Notes under the pieces: model-generated
The model's database searches: none
Told to the model about the DNA's origin: nothing
Seen by the model: the letters and a program-made list of their open reading frames with translations, nothing else
Translations under genes and position numbers: made by a program
Part shown: positions 34,055 to 43,500 of the stretch, piece by piece
Layout: the number at the start of each line of letters is the position of its first letter
Position numbering within the stretch: the stretch's first letter is position 1
Assembly: GCF_026240945.1 (NCBI RefSeq)
Contig: NZ_JAPFPY010000002.1
Span: 1-64,000, forward strand
Reading direction: 5' to 3'
DNA: 64,000 nucleotides
Source of the DNA: Mycolicibacterium sp. J2
GTDB lineage: Bacteria; Actinomycetota; Actinomycetes; Mycobacteriales; Mycobacteriaceae

Positions 34055-34608
34055 CGGAGCCGGTGTGGGTGGACCGCGAGTTCACCGGCCACGACTTCCG
34101 CGGCGAGGACCTGAGCCGGATCCGCACCGAGCGCACGGTCTTCGACGAGTGCGATTTCAGCGGCGTCGACCTCACCGAATCCGTGCACGCCGGCTCGGCC
34201 TTCCGTAACTGCACGTTTCGTCGGGCCACGCTGTGGCACAGCACCTTCACCAACTGCAGCCTGCTGGGCTCGGTATTTACCGAGGCCAGGCTGCGGCCGG
34301 TGGTCATGACGGAGGTCGATCTGACGCTGGCCGTCCTGGGCGGCTGCGACCTGCGCGGTATCGACCTGTCCGGGTCGCGGCTGCGGGAGGCCAGCCTCGT
34401 CGGGACCGATCTGCGCAAGGCGGTGCTGCGCCAAGCCGACCTGACCGGCGTGCGGGTGCAGGACGCGAAATTCGAGCAGGCCGACCTGCGCGGCGCCCGC
34501 GTCGACCCCACGTTCTGGACGACGGCGAAGGTGCGCGGCGCGCGGATCGACATTCCGCAGGGCCTGGCCTACGCCGCCGCCCACGGCCTCGACATCCACG
34601 GCGAATGA
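34051..34608 (+). CDS. mfpA: pentapeptide-repeat gyrase-binding protein, fluoroquinolone resistance
   Basis: A 185-residue right-handed quadrilateral beta-helix protein that mimics DNA and binds gyrase, giving low-level fluoroquinolone protection. Pentapeptide repeats of the A(D/N)LXX kind run through almost the whole chain: FTGHDFRGEDLSRI, CDFSGVDLTES, CDLRGIDLSGS and ADLRGARVD, with central Phe or Leu in each. The C-terminal AYAAAHGL segment matches the dimer-forming tail of M. tuberculosis MfpA. GTG 34051 overlaps the mfpB stop, so it is the last coupled gene of the five-gene operon, followed by a very long inverted repeat. Confidence 0.93.
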   Translation: MTEPVWVDREFTGHDFRGEDLSRIRTERTVFDECDFSGVDLTESVHAGSAFRNCTFRRATLWHSTFTNCSLLGSVFTEARLRPVVMTEVDLTLAVLGGCDLRGIDLSGSRLREASLVGTDLRKAVLRQADLTGVRVQDAKFEQADLRGARVDPTFWTTAKVRGARIDIPQGLAYAAAHGLDIHGE

Positions 34609-34610
34609 GC

Positions 34611-34659
34611 GATTTGTGCACGTTTCGTCACGCCAGGCGTTACGAAACGTGCACAAATC
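34611..34659. terminator. long perfect inverted repeat between convergent mfpA and FHA-ABC genes
   Basis: Arms GATTTGTGCACGTTTCGT (34611-34628) and its exact complement (34642-34659) form an 18-bp perfect stem. After one mismatch the stem continues with a few GC-rich pairs, leaving a tight loop. It begins 3 bp after the mfpA stop and overlaps nothing but the gap before the opposing stop at 34661. It should stop transcription from both sides; no T-tract is present. Confidence 0.7.
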
Positions 34660-34660
34660 C

Positions 34661-37300
34661 CTAGCCGGCTTTGAGCCGGATCTTCCACCGCACGAAGCCG
34701 ACGTAGAACACCGATAGCGCGGCCAGCATGCCCATGTCGAACCACCACGTCCCGGCCGTGTGCTTCCAGTGCGAGTCGTCCGGTGACAGCGGCGCAGGCA
34801 CCAGCCCGGTCAGGTCGATCGTCGACGCGGTGGCGGCAAAGCCCCAGCGGGCCGGGGTTGCCCACGACATCTGGTCCAGCACGATGCGTCCGGTCACCGG
34901 GATCATGCCGCCGGAGAACACCAGCTGCGACATGATCGCGATGACCAGCAGCGGCATGATCTGCTCGTTCGACTTGGCCAGCGCCGAGAGCGCCAGACCG
35001 ACCATCGCCGCGCACACCGTGGTGGCGGCCACGTCGACGTAGAGCTCCAGGCTGCGCGGCAGCAGCAGACCGGATGCGACGGCGCCCTCGCCCCACCCCT
35101 TCCCGAGGATCGCGATGGTGACCGCGATGGCCGACTGCACCAGCGCGAAGATCGTGAAGATGGCCACCTTGGCCAACAGGTAGGCCGATGTCGACAACCC
35201 GACTGCTTGCTCGCGCAGGAAGATGGCGCGTTCACCGATCAGGGCGCGGATGGTCAGCGCGGTGCCCATGAAGATGGCGCCGACGTTGAGCAGCACCAGG
35301 ATCTGGCCCGGCTCATTCGGGGCCTCACCGCCCTTGATCGCCGGCACCGGCAAGCCGAAGCCGACGTCGCCGGGCACGGTCAAGGCCAGCGTGCCCATGA
35401 TGAACGGCAGTAACGCCAGGAAGATGAAGTAGCCGCGATCGGAGATGGTCAGCCGGAACTGCCTGCGCGCGATCGTCGAGAACTGGCGCACCAGACTGGT
35501 TTTCGCGGGCTTGCCCAGATCACCGGGTTTCTCCGACGGCGGCGCCGGGGGAGTCGGGGCGCTGCGCTCCAGGTACCGGCGGTGCGCGGCGTCCGGGTCA
35601 CCGGCCACGCTGGAGAAGATGTCGGCCCAGTTCGTGGTGCCCAGCTGCGGACCGATCTGGCTCGGCGGCCCGGCGAACGCGGTCTTGCCGCCGGGTGCGA
35701 GCAGCAACACCTGATCGCAGACGTCCAAGTAGGTCAGCGAGTGCGTCACGACCAGCACGACGCGGCCGGCGTCGGCCAGCTGGCGCAGCATCGTCATCAC
35801 CTGGCGGTCCAGCGCCGGGTCCAGGCCGGAGGTCGGTTCGTCGAGGATGAGCAGCGACGGGCCGGTCAGCAGTTCCAGCGCGACCGACGCGCGTTTGCGC
35901 TGGCCGCCGGACAGCTTGTCGACGCGGGTCTCCAGGTGCTTGGTCATCTCGAGCTCTTCGAGCACCTGCATGACGACCTGTTCGCGGTCCTCTTTGGTGG
36001 TGTCCGGCGGCAGCCGCAGTTCGGCGGCGTACATCAGCGCCTGCTTGACGGTCAGCTGACCGTGCACCACATCGTCCTGCGGGACCATGCCGATCCGGGA
36101 CCGCAGCGAGGCGTACTCGGCGTGGATGTCGTGACCTTCGAAGGTGATCGTGCCGCTGGTCGGGTGGGTGTAGCCGGCGACCTGCTTGGCGAAGGTGGAC
36201 TTGCCGGCACCGGACGGCCCGATCACCGCGGTGAGCGTGCCGGGCCGGGCGTCCAGCGAGATGTTGTCCAGCAGGGTCTTGTTGCCCTCGATGGTCCACG
36301 TCAGCCCGCGGACCTCCAGGCCGCCGGTGCGGGTGTCGGCCTCGGTTTCGGTGCGCCGGGCCAGCGTGCCGCCGGCGAAGACCAGGTCGACGTTACCGAT
36401 GGTGACGACGTCACCGTCGCGCAGCGTCGCCTCGTCGACGCGCTGACCGTTGACGAAGGTGCCGTTGATGCTGCGGTTGTCGCGGATCTCGGTGGCCCCA
36501 CCGACGGGCACCAAGGTGGCGTGGTGCCGCGAGGCCAGCACATCGGGAATGACGATGTCGTTGTCGGTGGCGCGACCGATCTTGATCCCGCCGGCCGGCA
36601 CCTCGGGCGCACGACCCGGCCGCAGGATCTTGAGCATCGTCGTGCCGATGTTGCCGTCATTTGACCGCGAAACGGCGGTGGGCCCGATGGTGGTGGGCGG
36701 CGCGGCTGGTGCCGGTTGCTGGTAGGTCGGGTGCGGCGCGCTCTGCTGGACACCGGACGGGTACTGCGGCATCGGCGCGCTCGGCTGGGGGGCCGACGGG
36801 TAGTGCGGGCCGGTCGGGTAGTTGGGCTGCGGTCCCGACGGGTACTGCGGGTGCGGCCGCGAGGCCGGCGCGGCCGCCGGGCCTGCCGTCGGCCACGGGC
36901 TCGACGACGGCGGCTGTGTCGGCCATGCCGTGCTCTGCCGCTGGGTGACCGGTATCGAGGTGGTCTGCGGTGGTGTGCCCGCCGAGCCCTGGTGCCGGCC
37001 TACCTCGAAGGTGAGCTGCGGACCGTCCGGGTTGCCGATGTTGATCCGCTGCCCGTCGACGATGTCGACGGTGGGCACCCGCTGCCCGTTGACGTACATC
37101 CCGTTGAGAGAGCCGTTGTCGATGGCGATCCATCGCCCCTGGTCGAAGCGCAGCACCAGGTGCGCGCGCGAGATCAACGGATGGGCGATCCGAACATCGG
37201 CGCGCAGATCGCGACCGACGACGACATCGTTGCCAGCGGAGAAGGTCCGTGCGGACCCGTCGTAGCGAACGGACAGGGCGGGCGCTGCGGGTCGGCTCAT
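34661..37300 (-). CDS. ABC transporter with two FHA domains (Rv1747-like exporter)
   Basis: An 879-residue half-transporter. FHA domain 1 covers about 10-95 (VVVGRDLRADVRI, SRAHLVLRF, NGMYVNGQRV), a Pro/Gln/Tyr-rich linker about 105-205, FHA domain 2 about 222-305 (IKIGRATDNDIVIPD, SRHHATL, NGTFVNGQRV). The ATPase follows (GPSGAGKST near 361, LSGGQRKR, LLILDEPTSGLDP) and then an ABC2 membrane domain of six helices (about 610-875). M. tuberculosis Rv1747 is phosphorylated by PknF and bound through its FHA domains, and is implicated in export of cell-envelope lipids. No kinase gene is adjacent here. Start ATG 37300; ATG 37309 is possible. Confidence 0.88.
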   Translation of the reverse strand: MSRPAAPALSVRYDGSARTFSAGNDVVVGRDLRADVRIAHPLISRAHLVLRFDQGRWIAIDNGSLNGMYVNGQRVPTVDIVDGQRINIGNPDGPQLTFEVGRHQGSAGTPPQTTSIPVTQRQSTAWPTQPPSSSPWPTAGPAAAPASRPHPQYPSGPQPNYPTGPHYPSAPQPSAPMPQYPSGVQQSAPHPTYQQPAPAAPPTTIGPTAVSRSNDGNIGTTMLKILRPGRAPEVPAGGIKIGRATDNDIVIPDVLASRHHATLVPVGGATEIRDNRSINGTFVNGQRVDEATLRDGDVVTIGNVDLVFAGGTLARRTETEADTRTGGLEVRGLTWTIEGNKTLLDNISLDARPGTLTAVIGPSGAGKSTFAKQVAGYTHPTSGTITFEGHDIHAEYASLRSRIGMVPQDDVVHGQLTVKQALMYAAELRLPPDTTKEDREQVVMQVLEELEMTKHLETRVDKLSGGQRKRASVALELLTGPSLLILDEPTSGLDPALDRQVMTMLRQLADAGRVVLVVTHSLTYLDVCDQVLLLAPGGKTAFAGPPSQIGPQLGTTNWADIFSSVAGDPDAAHRRYLERSAPTPPAPPSEKPGDLGKPAKTSLVRQFSTIARRQFRLTISDRGYFIFLALLPFIMGTLALTVPGDVGFGLPVPAIKGGEAPNEPGQILVLLNVGAIFMGTALTIRALIGERAIFLREQAVGLSTSAYLLAKVAIFTIFALVQSAIAVTIAILGKGWGEGAVASGLLLPRSLELYVDVAATTVCAAMVGLALSALAKSNEQIMPLLVIAIMSQLVFSGGMIPVTGRIVLDQMSWATPARWGFAATASTIDLTGLVPAPLSPDDSHWKHTAGTWWFDMGMLAALSVFYVGFVRWKIRLKAG

Positions 37301-37398
37301 CGCTCCCAACTCTATCGGTAGCCGGCGGCAGACACGGGGTGGTACACCATTGCGTTACCCGCCGAGGGCGGGCCGCATCCGCCCACCGTGCTCGGATC

Positions 37399-38613
37399 TC
37401 AGTGCACCAGCGCGTCCGGGGCGCCGGTGAGCACGCAGTGCGTATGGGTGTAGATCGTCGGCATGCACAGGTTGCAGTGCGTGCACGCCGACCTGGTGTC
37501 CCGATCGGCCTTGATCCGGTTGATCAGGTCGGGCTCGGCCAGCAGGGCGCGGCCCATCGCGACGAAGTCGAAACCCTCGGCCATCGCCAGGTCCATGGTC
37601 TCGCGATTGGTGATGCCGCCGAGCAGGATCAGCGGCATCGTCAGCTCGGCGCGGAACAGCCGGGCCTCCCGCAGTAGGTAGGCCTCCCGGTACGGGTACT
37701 GCCGCAGGAAATTCTTGCCCGTCATCCGCATACCCCAGCGGATGGGCGGTTTGAAGGCACCGGCGAACTCCTTGATCGGGGCGTCGCCGCGGAACAGGTA
37801 CATCGGGTTCACCAGCGAGCTGCCCGCGGTGAGTTCGATGGCGTCCAGGCCGCCGTCCTCTTCGAGCCACTTGGCGGTCTGGAGGGCTTCGGTGTTGGTG
37901 ATCCCGCCGCGCACCCCGTCGCTCATGTTCAGTTTCGCGGTGACGGCGATCTGTCTGGCGCCATGCTTGTCGACGGCGTCGCGGACCGCGCGCACCACCG
38001 CGCGGGCCACCTTGGCGCGATTCTCCAGGGAGCCACCGAACTCATCCGTGCGGCGATTCAGCAGCGGCGACAGGAACGCGCTGGCCAGGTAGTTGTGGCC
38101 AAGGTGCACCTCGACGGCGTCGAACCCGGCGTCGATGGCCAGGCGCGCGGCATCGGCGTGCGCGGCCAGTACGTCGCGGATGTCGTCTTTGGTGGCCTTC
38201 TTGGCGAACCGCATGGACAGCGGGTTGAAGAACCGGCCGGGTGCCAGTGCCTGCGCCTTGTTGGTCCGGGCGTTGGCCACCGGGCCGGCATGGCCGATCT
38301 GGGCGCTGATCGCGGCCCCCTCGGCGTGGATGGCCTCGGTGAGCCGGCGCAGCCCGGGCAACGCCTCGGGGCGCATCCACAGCTGCCAGCCGTCGGTGCG
38401 ACCGCCGGGGGACACCGCACAGTAGGCGACGGTGGTCATCCCGACACCACCGGCCGCGGGCAGCCGGTGGTAGTTGATCAGGTCGTCGGTGACCAGCGCA
38501 TTCGGTGTGGACGCCTCGAACGTGGCGGCCTTGATGATGCGGTTGCGCAGGGTCACCGGACCGAGCTTGGCGGCGCCGAACACGTCGGTGGACACATTCT
38601 GCGAACTGTTCAT
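37399..38613 (-). CDS. NADH:flavin oxidoreductase of the Old Yellow Enzyme family (Rv3359-like)
   Basis: A 404-residue TIM-barrel FMN enzyme. Seen are LGPVTLRNRIIKAATFEAS at the N terminus, AQIGHAGPVAN, VEVHLGHNYLASAFLSPLLNRR with a His-x-x-His-like proton-relay region, and DFVAMGRALLAEPDL (FMN phosphate). The C terminus has CTHCNLCMPT, a Cys-rich stretch like that which binds an iron-sulfur cluster in 2,4-dienoyl-CoA reductase relatives, though the protein ends there, so a cluster is unsure. ATG 38613 (MNSSQNVSTD) used. Divergent from folD with 38 bp between. Confidence 0.85.
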   Translation of the reverse strand: MNSSQNVSTDVFGAAKLGPVTLRNRIIKAATFEASTPNALVTDDLINYHRLPAAGGVGMTTVAYCAVSPGGRTDGWQLWMRPEALPGLRRLTEAIHAEGAAISAQIGHAGPVANARTNKAQALAPGRFFNPLSMRFAKKATKDDIRDVLAAHADAARLAIDAGFDAVEVHLGHNYLASAFLSPLLNRRTDEFGGSLENRAKVARAVVRAVRDAVDKHGARQIAVTAKLNMSDGVRGGITNTEALQTAKWLEEDGGLDAIELTAGSSLVNPMYLFRGDAPIKEFAGAFKPPIRWGMRMTGKNFLRQYPYREAYLLREARLFRAELTMPLILLGGITNRETMDLAMAEGFDFVAMGRALLAEPDLINRIKADRDTRSACTHCNLCMPTIYTHTHCVLTGAPDALVH

Positions 38614-38651
38614 AGTCGGAGCCTGCCACGGCTCCTGACACAATGGCACCC

Positions 38652-39497
38652 GTGGGTGCGATTACGTTGGACGGCAAGGCCACGCGCGACGAGATCTTCG
38701 TCGATCTCAAGCAGCGCGTCGCGAAACTGACCGAAGCGGGCCGGACGCCCGGGCTCGGCACGATCCTGGTCGGCGACGACCCCGGTTCGCAGGCCTATGT
38801 GCGCGGCAAGCACGCCGATTGCGCCAAGGTGGGCATCAATTCGATCCGCCGGGATCTGCCCGCCGACATCAGCCAGGCCACCCTCGACGAGACCATCGAC
38901 GAGCTCAACGCCAACCCCGAGTGCACCGGGTACATCGTGCAGCTGCCGCTGCCCAAGCACCTGGACGAGAACGCCGCGCTGGAGCGCGTCGACCCGGACA
39001 AGGATGCCGACGGTCTGCACCCGACCAACCTGGGCCGGCTGGTACTCGGTAAGGAGGCCCCGTTGCCGTGCACGCCGCGCGGTATCGTGCACCTGCTGCG
39101 CCGCTTCGACGTCCCGATCGCCGGCGCGCATGTGGTGGTGATCGGGCGCGGGGTGACAGTGGGCCGCCCGCTGGGCCTGTTGTTGACGCGCCGGTCGGAG
39201 AACGCGACGGTGACGTTGTGCCACACCGGGACTCGTGACCTGGCGGAGCTGACCAGGCAGGCCGACATCATCGTCGCCGCGGTCGGGGTGCCCTATATGG
39301 TCACCGCGGACATGGTGAAACCCGGTGCCGCAGTGGTCGATGTCGGGGTGAGCCGGGTGGAGGGCAAGCTGACCGGTGACGTGGCCCCGGACGTGTGGGA
39401 TGTGGCGGGCCATGTGTCCCCCAACCCGGGCGGTGTCGGACCGCTGACCCGGGCGTTCCTGCTGACCAATGTGGTCGAACGCGCCGAGCAGTCCTGA
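38652..39497 (+). CDS. folD: methylenetetrahydrofolate dehydrogenase/cyclohydrolase
   Basis: A 281-residue bifunctional enzyme that oxidises 5,10-methylene-THF and hydrolyses the product to 10-formyl-THF. The key motifs are [13 protein letters not shown] (catalytic Lys), [34 protein letters not shown] and the Rossmann segment [20 protein letters not shown] 38652 matches the start in M. tuberculosis Rv3356c; ATG 38643 lies inside the promoter. CACAAT ends 7 bp upstream of the GTG, so translation is probably leaderless. Confidence 0.93.
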   Translation: MGAITLDGKATRDEIFVDLKQRVAKLTEAGRTPGLGTILVGDDPGSQAYVRGKHADCAKVGINSIRRDLPADISQATLDETIDELNANPECTGYIVQLPLPKHLDENAALERVDPDKDADGLHPTNLGRLVLGKEAPLPCTPRGIVHLLRRFDVPIAGAHVVVIGRGVTVGRPLGLLLTRRSENATVTLCHTGTRDLAELTRQADIIVAAVGVPYMVTADMVKPGAAVVDVGVSRVEGKLTGDVAPDVWDVAGHVSPNPGGVGPLTRAFLLTNVVERAEQS

Positions 39498-39507
39498 GCC
39501 AAACACC

Positions 39508-39801
39508 ATGACGCCCAAGGAGTTCGCCCGCAAGGTCTTCGGCGGTCAGTGGCCCATCCTGACCGTCGGGGCCATCTTCGTCGTGGCCTTCGTGCTGGTG
39601 GTGGCCGGGTACTGGCGCCGGGGCGCGCTGGTCATCGCGATCGGTGTCGGGGTGGCCGCCGCGCTGCGGCTGGCGCTGACCGAGGACCGGGCCGGATTGT
39701 TGGTGGTGCGGTCCAAGGTGATCGACGTCGTCACCACCGCCACGGTCAGTGCGATCGTGCTGTACATCGCCTGGACCATCGACCCGCTGGGTACCTCCTG
39801 A
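39508..39801 (+). CDS. DUF3017 small membrane protein (Rv3355c-like)
   Basis: A 97-residue protein with three predicted membrane helices: about 16-33 (ILTVGAIFVVAFVLVVAG), 37-53 (GALVIAIGVGVAAALRL) and 73-91 (VTTATVSAIVLYIAW). It matches DUF3017, found directly after folD in mycobacteria. The start is ATG 39508, 10 bp after the folD stop. Role unknown. Confidence 0.85.
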   Translation: MTPKEFARKVFGGQWPILTVGAIFVVAFVLVVAGYWRRGALVIAIGVGVAAALRLALTEDRAGLLVVRSKVIDVVTTATVSAIVLYIAWTIDPLGTS

Positions 39802-39875
39802 CCCCTGTTCGGCCCTCGTTCACGGCTCGCCCACGTCGACGACGTGCAGGCCGCGGCCGCAGCCCGCTGGTGCGG

Positions 39876-40607
39876 TCAGCCCAGCGTCGCCCGGAGCCCG
39901 ACCGTCACGTAGGGCAACGCCAGTCCGGTCGTATTCACCAGTGCCGGATGGGTTCTCAACAACTCGCGGACCTTATCGAGCGTGCGGGTGCGGACCTCGG
40001 CCGGTGAGGTGATGCAGTAACTGCGCGAGGCCACCAGGTCGACCAGCGCCTGCGGGGTCAGATAACTCGTCCATTCGAAATGGGCGCGCTCGACCGCGGT
40101 GAACGGTTCGGGCAGGATCACTTTCTGTTCCAGGGCGTGGTCCTCGTGGCCGATGATGCGGCCGAGGTCTTTCACCCACCCCATCCGTTCGTCACGGGTG
40201 TTCCACACCAGCCCGAGCCGGCCGCCGGGACGCAGCACCCTGGCGATCTCGGCCACCGCGCGCTCGGCGTCGAACCAATGCCAGGCCTGGGCCACCAGTA
40301 CCGAATCCACGCTGTCGTCGGGTAGCGGGATCTCCTCGGCCGTCCCCAGCAGCGCCGGGGTGTCGGGCAGCGAGGCGGACAGTACCTCCAACATTTCCGG
40401 GATCGGGTCGACGGCGATCACGTCGAGTCCGCGTTCGGCCAGTCTGATGGTCAGCTTGCCCGTGCCGGCGCCCAGATCGAGCACGGTGCGTGCACCCGGC
40501 GGGAGCAGCCAGTCGATCGCCTCCGGCGGGTAGGACGGCCGGCCGCGCTCGTAAGCGGCGGCTTCCTCCCCGAACGACAGCGACCGGGGCCTGGTCGACC
40601 CGCTCAC
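39876..40607 (-). CDS. SAM-dependent class I methyltransferase (Rv3342-like)
   Basis: A 243-residue methyltransferase with [17 protein letters not shown] at the N terminus, SAM-binding motif [24 protein letters not shown], and motif [30 protein letters not shown] (given in part). It belongs to the methyltransferase type 11 group with unknown substrate. GTG 40607 overlaps the metX stop (GTGA), placing it third in the SAM-riboswitch operon metC-metX-methyltransferase; a consumer of SAM under SAM control is logical. Confidence 0.88.
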   Translation of the reverse strand: MSGSTRPRSLSFGEEAAAYERGRPSYPPEAIDWLLPPGARTVLDLGAGTGKLTIRLAERGLDVIAVDPIPEMLEVLSASLPDTPALLGTAEEIPLPDDSVDSVLVAQAWHWFDAERAVAEIARVLRPGGRLGLVWNTRDERMGWVKDLGRIIGHEDHALEQKVILPEPFTAVERAHFEWTSYLTPQALVDLVASRSYCITSPAEVRTRTLDKVRELLRTHPALVNTTGLALPYVTVGLRATLG

Positions 40608-41728
40608 TGCGATGCGAGCTTCAGCGTCTGCCGGACGAGGGCACCCACCGCATCGGTCTCGACCAGGAAGCCGTCGTGGCCGTAGATCGAGTCCACGACG
40701 TTGAGCCCCGAGCACCCCGGCAGCAGGTCGGCCAATTCCTGTTGCAGGCGAATGGGATACAGCCGATCCGAGGTGATCCCTCCGACGATCGTCGGCACCT
40801 GGCACGACTCCAGCGCCGCGGCCACCCCGCCCCGGCCGCGGCCGACGTCATGGCTGGACAGCGCATCCGTCAGCGCCACATAGGTACCCGCGTCGAACCG
40901 GGACACCAGCTTGGCGCCCTGGTACTCCAGGTAGCTCTCGATCGCGAAGCGGGCGTCGTCGTCACCTTGGAGGTCACCTTGCAGATCGTTGCCGAATCGC
41001 GAATCCAGTTCGGCCTCACCGCGATACGTCAGATGGGCGAACCGCCGGGCGATCTCCATCCCGGCGCTGGGCAGCCGCCCGGTCCCATGATAGTCGCCGC
41101 CCTGCCAGTTCGGGTCGGCCTTGATGGCGGCCACCTGGCTGCTCTGCGTACCGATCTGGTCGGCGGTGGCGCGCGCGCCGACGGCGAGCACCAGTGCGGT
41201 GCGCACGGTGTCCGGGTGGCCGATGATCCATTCCAGGGCCCGGGCTCCGCCCATCGAACCGCCGATCACCGCTGCCACCCGGGTGATGCCGAGGGCGGCG
41301 AGCGTCGCCAGATCGGCGTTCACCTGGTCGCGGATCGTGATGGCGGGGAACCGGGATCCCCACGGGCGCCCGTCCCTGGCCAGCGAGCTGGGTCCGGTCG
41401 AGCCGCGGCAGCCGCCCAGCACGTTGGTCGAGATGGCGCACCAGCGGTCGGTGTCGATCGGGGCGCCCGGCCCTGCCACACCATCCCACCAGCCGGGGGT
41501 GGGATGGCCGGGGCCGGCCGGACCGGTGACATGTGAATCACCGGTCAGCGCGTGCAGCACCATCACGACGTTGTCGCGCTCGGGGGACAGCTCGCCCCAG
41601 CGCTGGACGGCGATGGTGACATCGTCGAGCACGGCGCCGCTCTCCAGCGGCAGCGAACCGATGTCGACGAGGGCGGTCTCGCCTTCGGCAGGCAGGGACA
41701 CAGCGGGGCGGGTATCTGACACGGTCAC
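40604..41728 (-). CDS. metX: homoserine O-acetyltransferase
   Basis: A 374-residue alpha/beta-hydrolase-fold enzyme that acetylates homoserine with acetyl-CoA, the first committed step to methionine. The nucleophile motif is [12 protein letters not shown] (Ser near residue 158), with [14 protein letters not shown] before it, and the acid and His in GITSDRLYP and SIYGHDGFL. It is annotated metA in M. tuberculosis (Rv3341). GTG 41728 overlaps the metC stop by 4 bp. Confidence 0.93.
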   Translation of the reverse strand: MTVSDTRPAVSLPAEGETALVDIGSLPLESGAVLDDVTIAVQRWGELSPERDNVVMVLHALTGDSHVTGPAGPGHPTPGWWDGVAGPGAPIDTDRWCAISTNVLGGCRGSTGPSSLARDGRPWGSRFPAITIRDQVNADLATLAALGITRVAAVIGGSMGGARALEWIIGHPDTVRTALVLAVGARATADQIGTQSSQVAAIKADPNWQGGDYHGTGRLPSAGMEIARRFAHLTYRGEAELDSRFGNDLQGDLQGDDDARFAIESYLEYQGAKLVSRFDAGTYVALTDALSSHDVGRGRGGVAAALESCQVPTIVGGITSDRLYPIRLQQELADLLPGCSGLNVVDSIYGHDGFLVETDAVGALVRQTLKLASQ

Positions 41729-43053
41729 ACTGCCGCCGCCGTGTCGGACGACACCTGCCGGGCCGCCGCGAAGCCCTGCTCCAGATCGGCCAGGATGTCG
41801 TCGATGCCCTCGATACCGACGGCCAACCGCACCAGGCCCGGGGTGACGCCTGTGGTCAGCTGTTCCTCGGCGGTCAACTGCTGATGGGTGGTGGACGCGG
41901 GATGGATGACCAGCGAGCGCACATCACCGATGTTGGCGACGTGACTGTGCAGGGTCAACGCGTCGACGAAAGCCTTGCCGGCGGCGACCCCGCCGGCCAA
42001 CTCGAAGGCCAGCACCGCACCGGTGCCCTTGGGGGCGATCCGGCGGCCCACCTCGTACCACGGGGAGGTGGGCAGGCCCGCGTAGTTCACCGAGAGGACG
42101 TCGGGATGACCGACCAGGTAATCGGCGACCCGTTGCGCGTTGGACACGTGACGTTCAACACGCAGGCTCAGCGTTTCCAATCCCTGCGCGATGAGAAAAG
42201 CGTTGAACGGCGACAGCGCACTGCCCAGATCGCGCAGCAACTGCACGCGCGCCTTGAGCGCGTAGGCGGGTGCGCCCAGGTCGGCGAACACCACGCCGTG
42301 ATAGCTGGGGTCGGGTTCGGTGAAGCCGGGGAACCGACCGTTCGTCCAGTCGAAGGTGCCGCCGTCGACGATCACACCGGCGATCGCCGACCCGTGGCCG
42401 CCCAGGTACTTGGTGGCCGAGTGCACGACGATGTCGGCGCCGTGTGCGATCGGCTGGATCAGGTACGGCGTGGCGATGGTGTTGTCGACGATCAGCGGCA
42501 CGCCGTTGTCGTGCGCCACGGCGGCGACGACGGGAATGTCGAGCACGTCGATCTGTGGGTTGGAGATGGTCTCGGCGAAGAAGGCCTTGGTGTTGGGCCG
42601 TACCGCCGCGCGCCAGGACTGTGGGTCGTCGGGGTTGTCGACAAAGCTGACCTCGATGCCGAGCTTGGGCAGCGAGTAATGGAACAGGTTGTAGGTGCCG
42701 CCGTAGAGCCGCGGGCTCGAGACGATGTGGTCACCGGCCGCGGCGAGGTTCAGGATGGCGAACGTCGCGGCTGCCTGCCCGGAGGACACGAACAGGGCGG
42801 CGACACCGCCTTCCAGCGCCGCCACCCGCTGCTCGATGACATCGGTGGTCGGATTCATGATCCGGGTGTAGATGTTGCCCGGCTCGGCCAGCCCGAACAG
42901 CGCGGCGGCGTGATCGGTGCTGTCGAACGTGTAGGACGTGGTCTGGTAGATCGGCAGGGCGCGCGCGTTGGTGGCGGCGTCGGGGGTCTGGCCGGCGTGG
43001 ATCTGCTTGGTCTCGAAGGACCAGCTTGCGAGCTTGTCTTCTAGTGTGCTCAT
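41725..43053 (-). CDS. metC: O-acetylhomoserine sulfhydrylase (Rv3340 metC-like)
   Basis: A 442-residue PLP enzyme of the Cys/Met metabolism family that makes homocysteine from O-acetylhomoserine and sulfide. Motifs include [33 protein letters not shown]-like PLP-phosphate loop ([13 protein letters not shown]), [11 protein letters not shown] and the PLP lysine in [16 protein letters not shown] 43053 ([11 protein letters not shown]). The gene is preceded by a long leader with a SAM-IV riboswitch, so it and the two genes behind it should shut down when SAM is abundant. Confidence 0.92.
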   Translation of the reverse strand: MSTLEDKLASWSFETKQIHAGQTPDAATNARALPIYQTTSYTFDSTDHAAALFGLAEPGNIYTRIMNPTTDVIEQRVAALEGGVAALFVSSGQAAATFAILNLAAAGDHIVSSPRLYGGTYNLFHYSLPKLGIEVSFVDNPDDPQSWRAAVRPNTKAFFAETISNPQIDVLDIPVVAAVAHDNGVPLIVDNTIATPYLIQPIAHGADIVVHSATKYLGGHGSAIAGVIVDGGTFDWTNGRFPGFTEPDPSYHGVVFADLGAPAYALKARVQLLRDLGSALSPFNAFLIAQGLETLSLRVERHVSNAQRVADYLVGHPDVLSVNYAGLPTSPWYEVGRRIAPKGTGAVLAFELAGGVAAGKAFVDALTLHSHVANIGDVRSLVIHPASTTHQQLTAEEQLTTGVTPGLVRLAVGIEGIDDILADLEQGFAAARQVSSDTAAAV

Positions 43054-43081
43054 GGGAAAACGAACCTCCATCCGTGTCTGG

Positions 43082-43105
43082 GGGTCCGTCCGTCAGCACG
43101 GACCC
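43082..43105 (-). promoter_or_regulatory. hairpin between the riboswitch and metC start
   Basis: Arms GGGTCCGT and ACGGACCC (8 bp, 8-nt loop) lie downstream of the aptamer and about 30 nt before the metC start, next to the AUGGAGGUU ribosome-binding region. It may be the expression platform: a terminator-like stem or a structure that affects ribosome access. Confidence 0.5.
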
Positions 43106-43113
43106 GCGCTTGC

Positions 43114-43222
43114 CGGTAGCCGCCTGTCGGCTACACAACCTGGTCCTCACCCGGAGCACCCCACCGCGGTTGGAGGGTTGCCGGCCAGCAAGCCGGGGCT
43201 TGTTGCTGGCACTCATGACCGA
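43114..43222 (-). promoter_or_regulatory. SAM-IV riboswitch
   Basis: The minus strand holds the conserved SAM-IV core: GGTCATGAGTGCCAGC, a stem from AAGCCCCGGCTT, GCTGGCCGGCAACCCTCC, GGTGGGGTGC and GGGTGAGGACCAGG, whose end pairs with the start as P1. A further hairpin, GTAGCCG with CGGCTAC, follows at 43116-43134. SAM-IV aptamers are known mainly from actinobacteria, upstream of metC or metX-type genes. The exact boundaries are estimates. Confidence 0.9.
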
Positions 43223-43500
43223 TACGAAGCCTAGCTCACCACGTCGACCGACGGCCAGCGGGTTCACCGCGCGCCATCGGTGCGCCGGGACAAAAAGCTA
43301 CTGGTCAGTAGTCAAGGTTGGCCCGTCACGCGATACGGGGCCCTTGTAGTGTTGCGCTCGAGAGCTGCCGAAACCCGGCCAGCCTCAGCAGACAGTGACA
43401 CGCCAAGGGAAAAGGCACCCACCACCAAGGGGTACGTCGCTTTTGGGCCCGTGTCGCACGCCGCATATCTGACACCGACAGTGAGGCCGTACGAACAACC
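43223..43500. other. divergent promoter region between metC leader and icd2
   Basis: This 278-bp stretch holds no gene I can support. It should carry the metC promoter (leftward, close to 43240) and the icd2 promoter (rightward). It is locally less GC-rich, with CTACTGGTCAGTAG (43302-43315) as an imperfect short dyad. I could not pick a convincing -35/-10 pair for icd2. Confidence 0.5.

Noticed and set aside
39820..39875. Terminator between the DUF3017 and methyltransferase genes (CACGTC-GAC-GACGTG)
   Set aside because: The stem is only 6 bp with a 3-nt loop and such short dyads are common in this GC-rich DNA.
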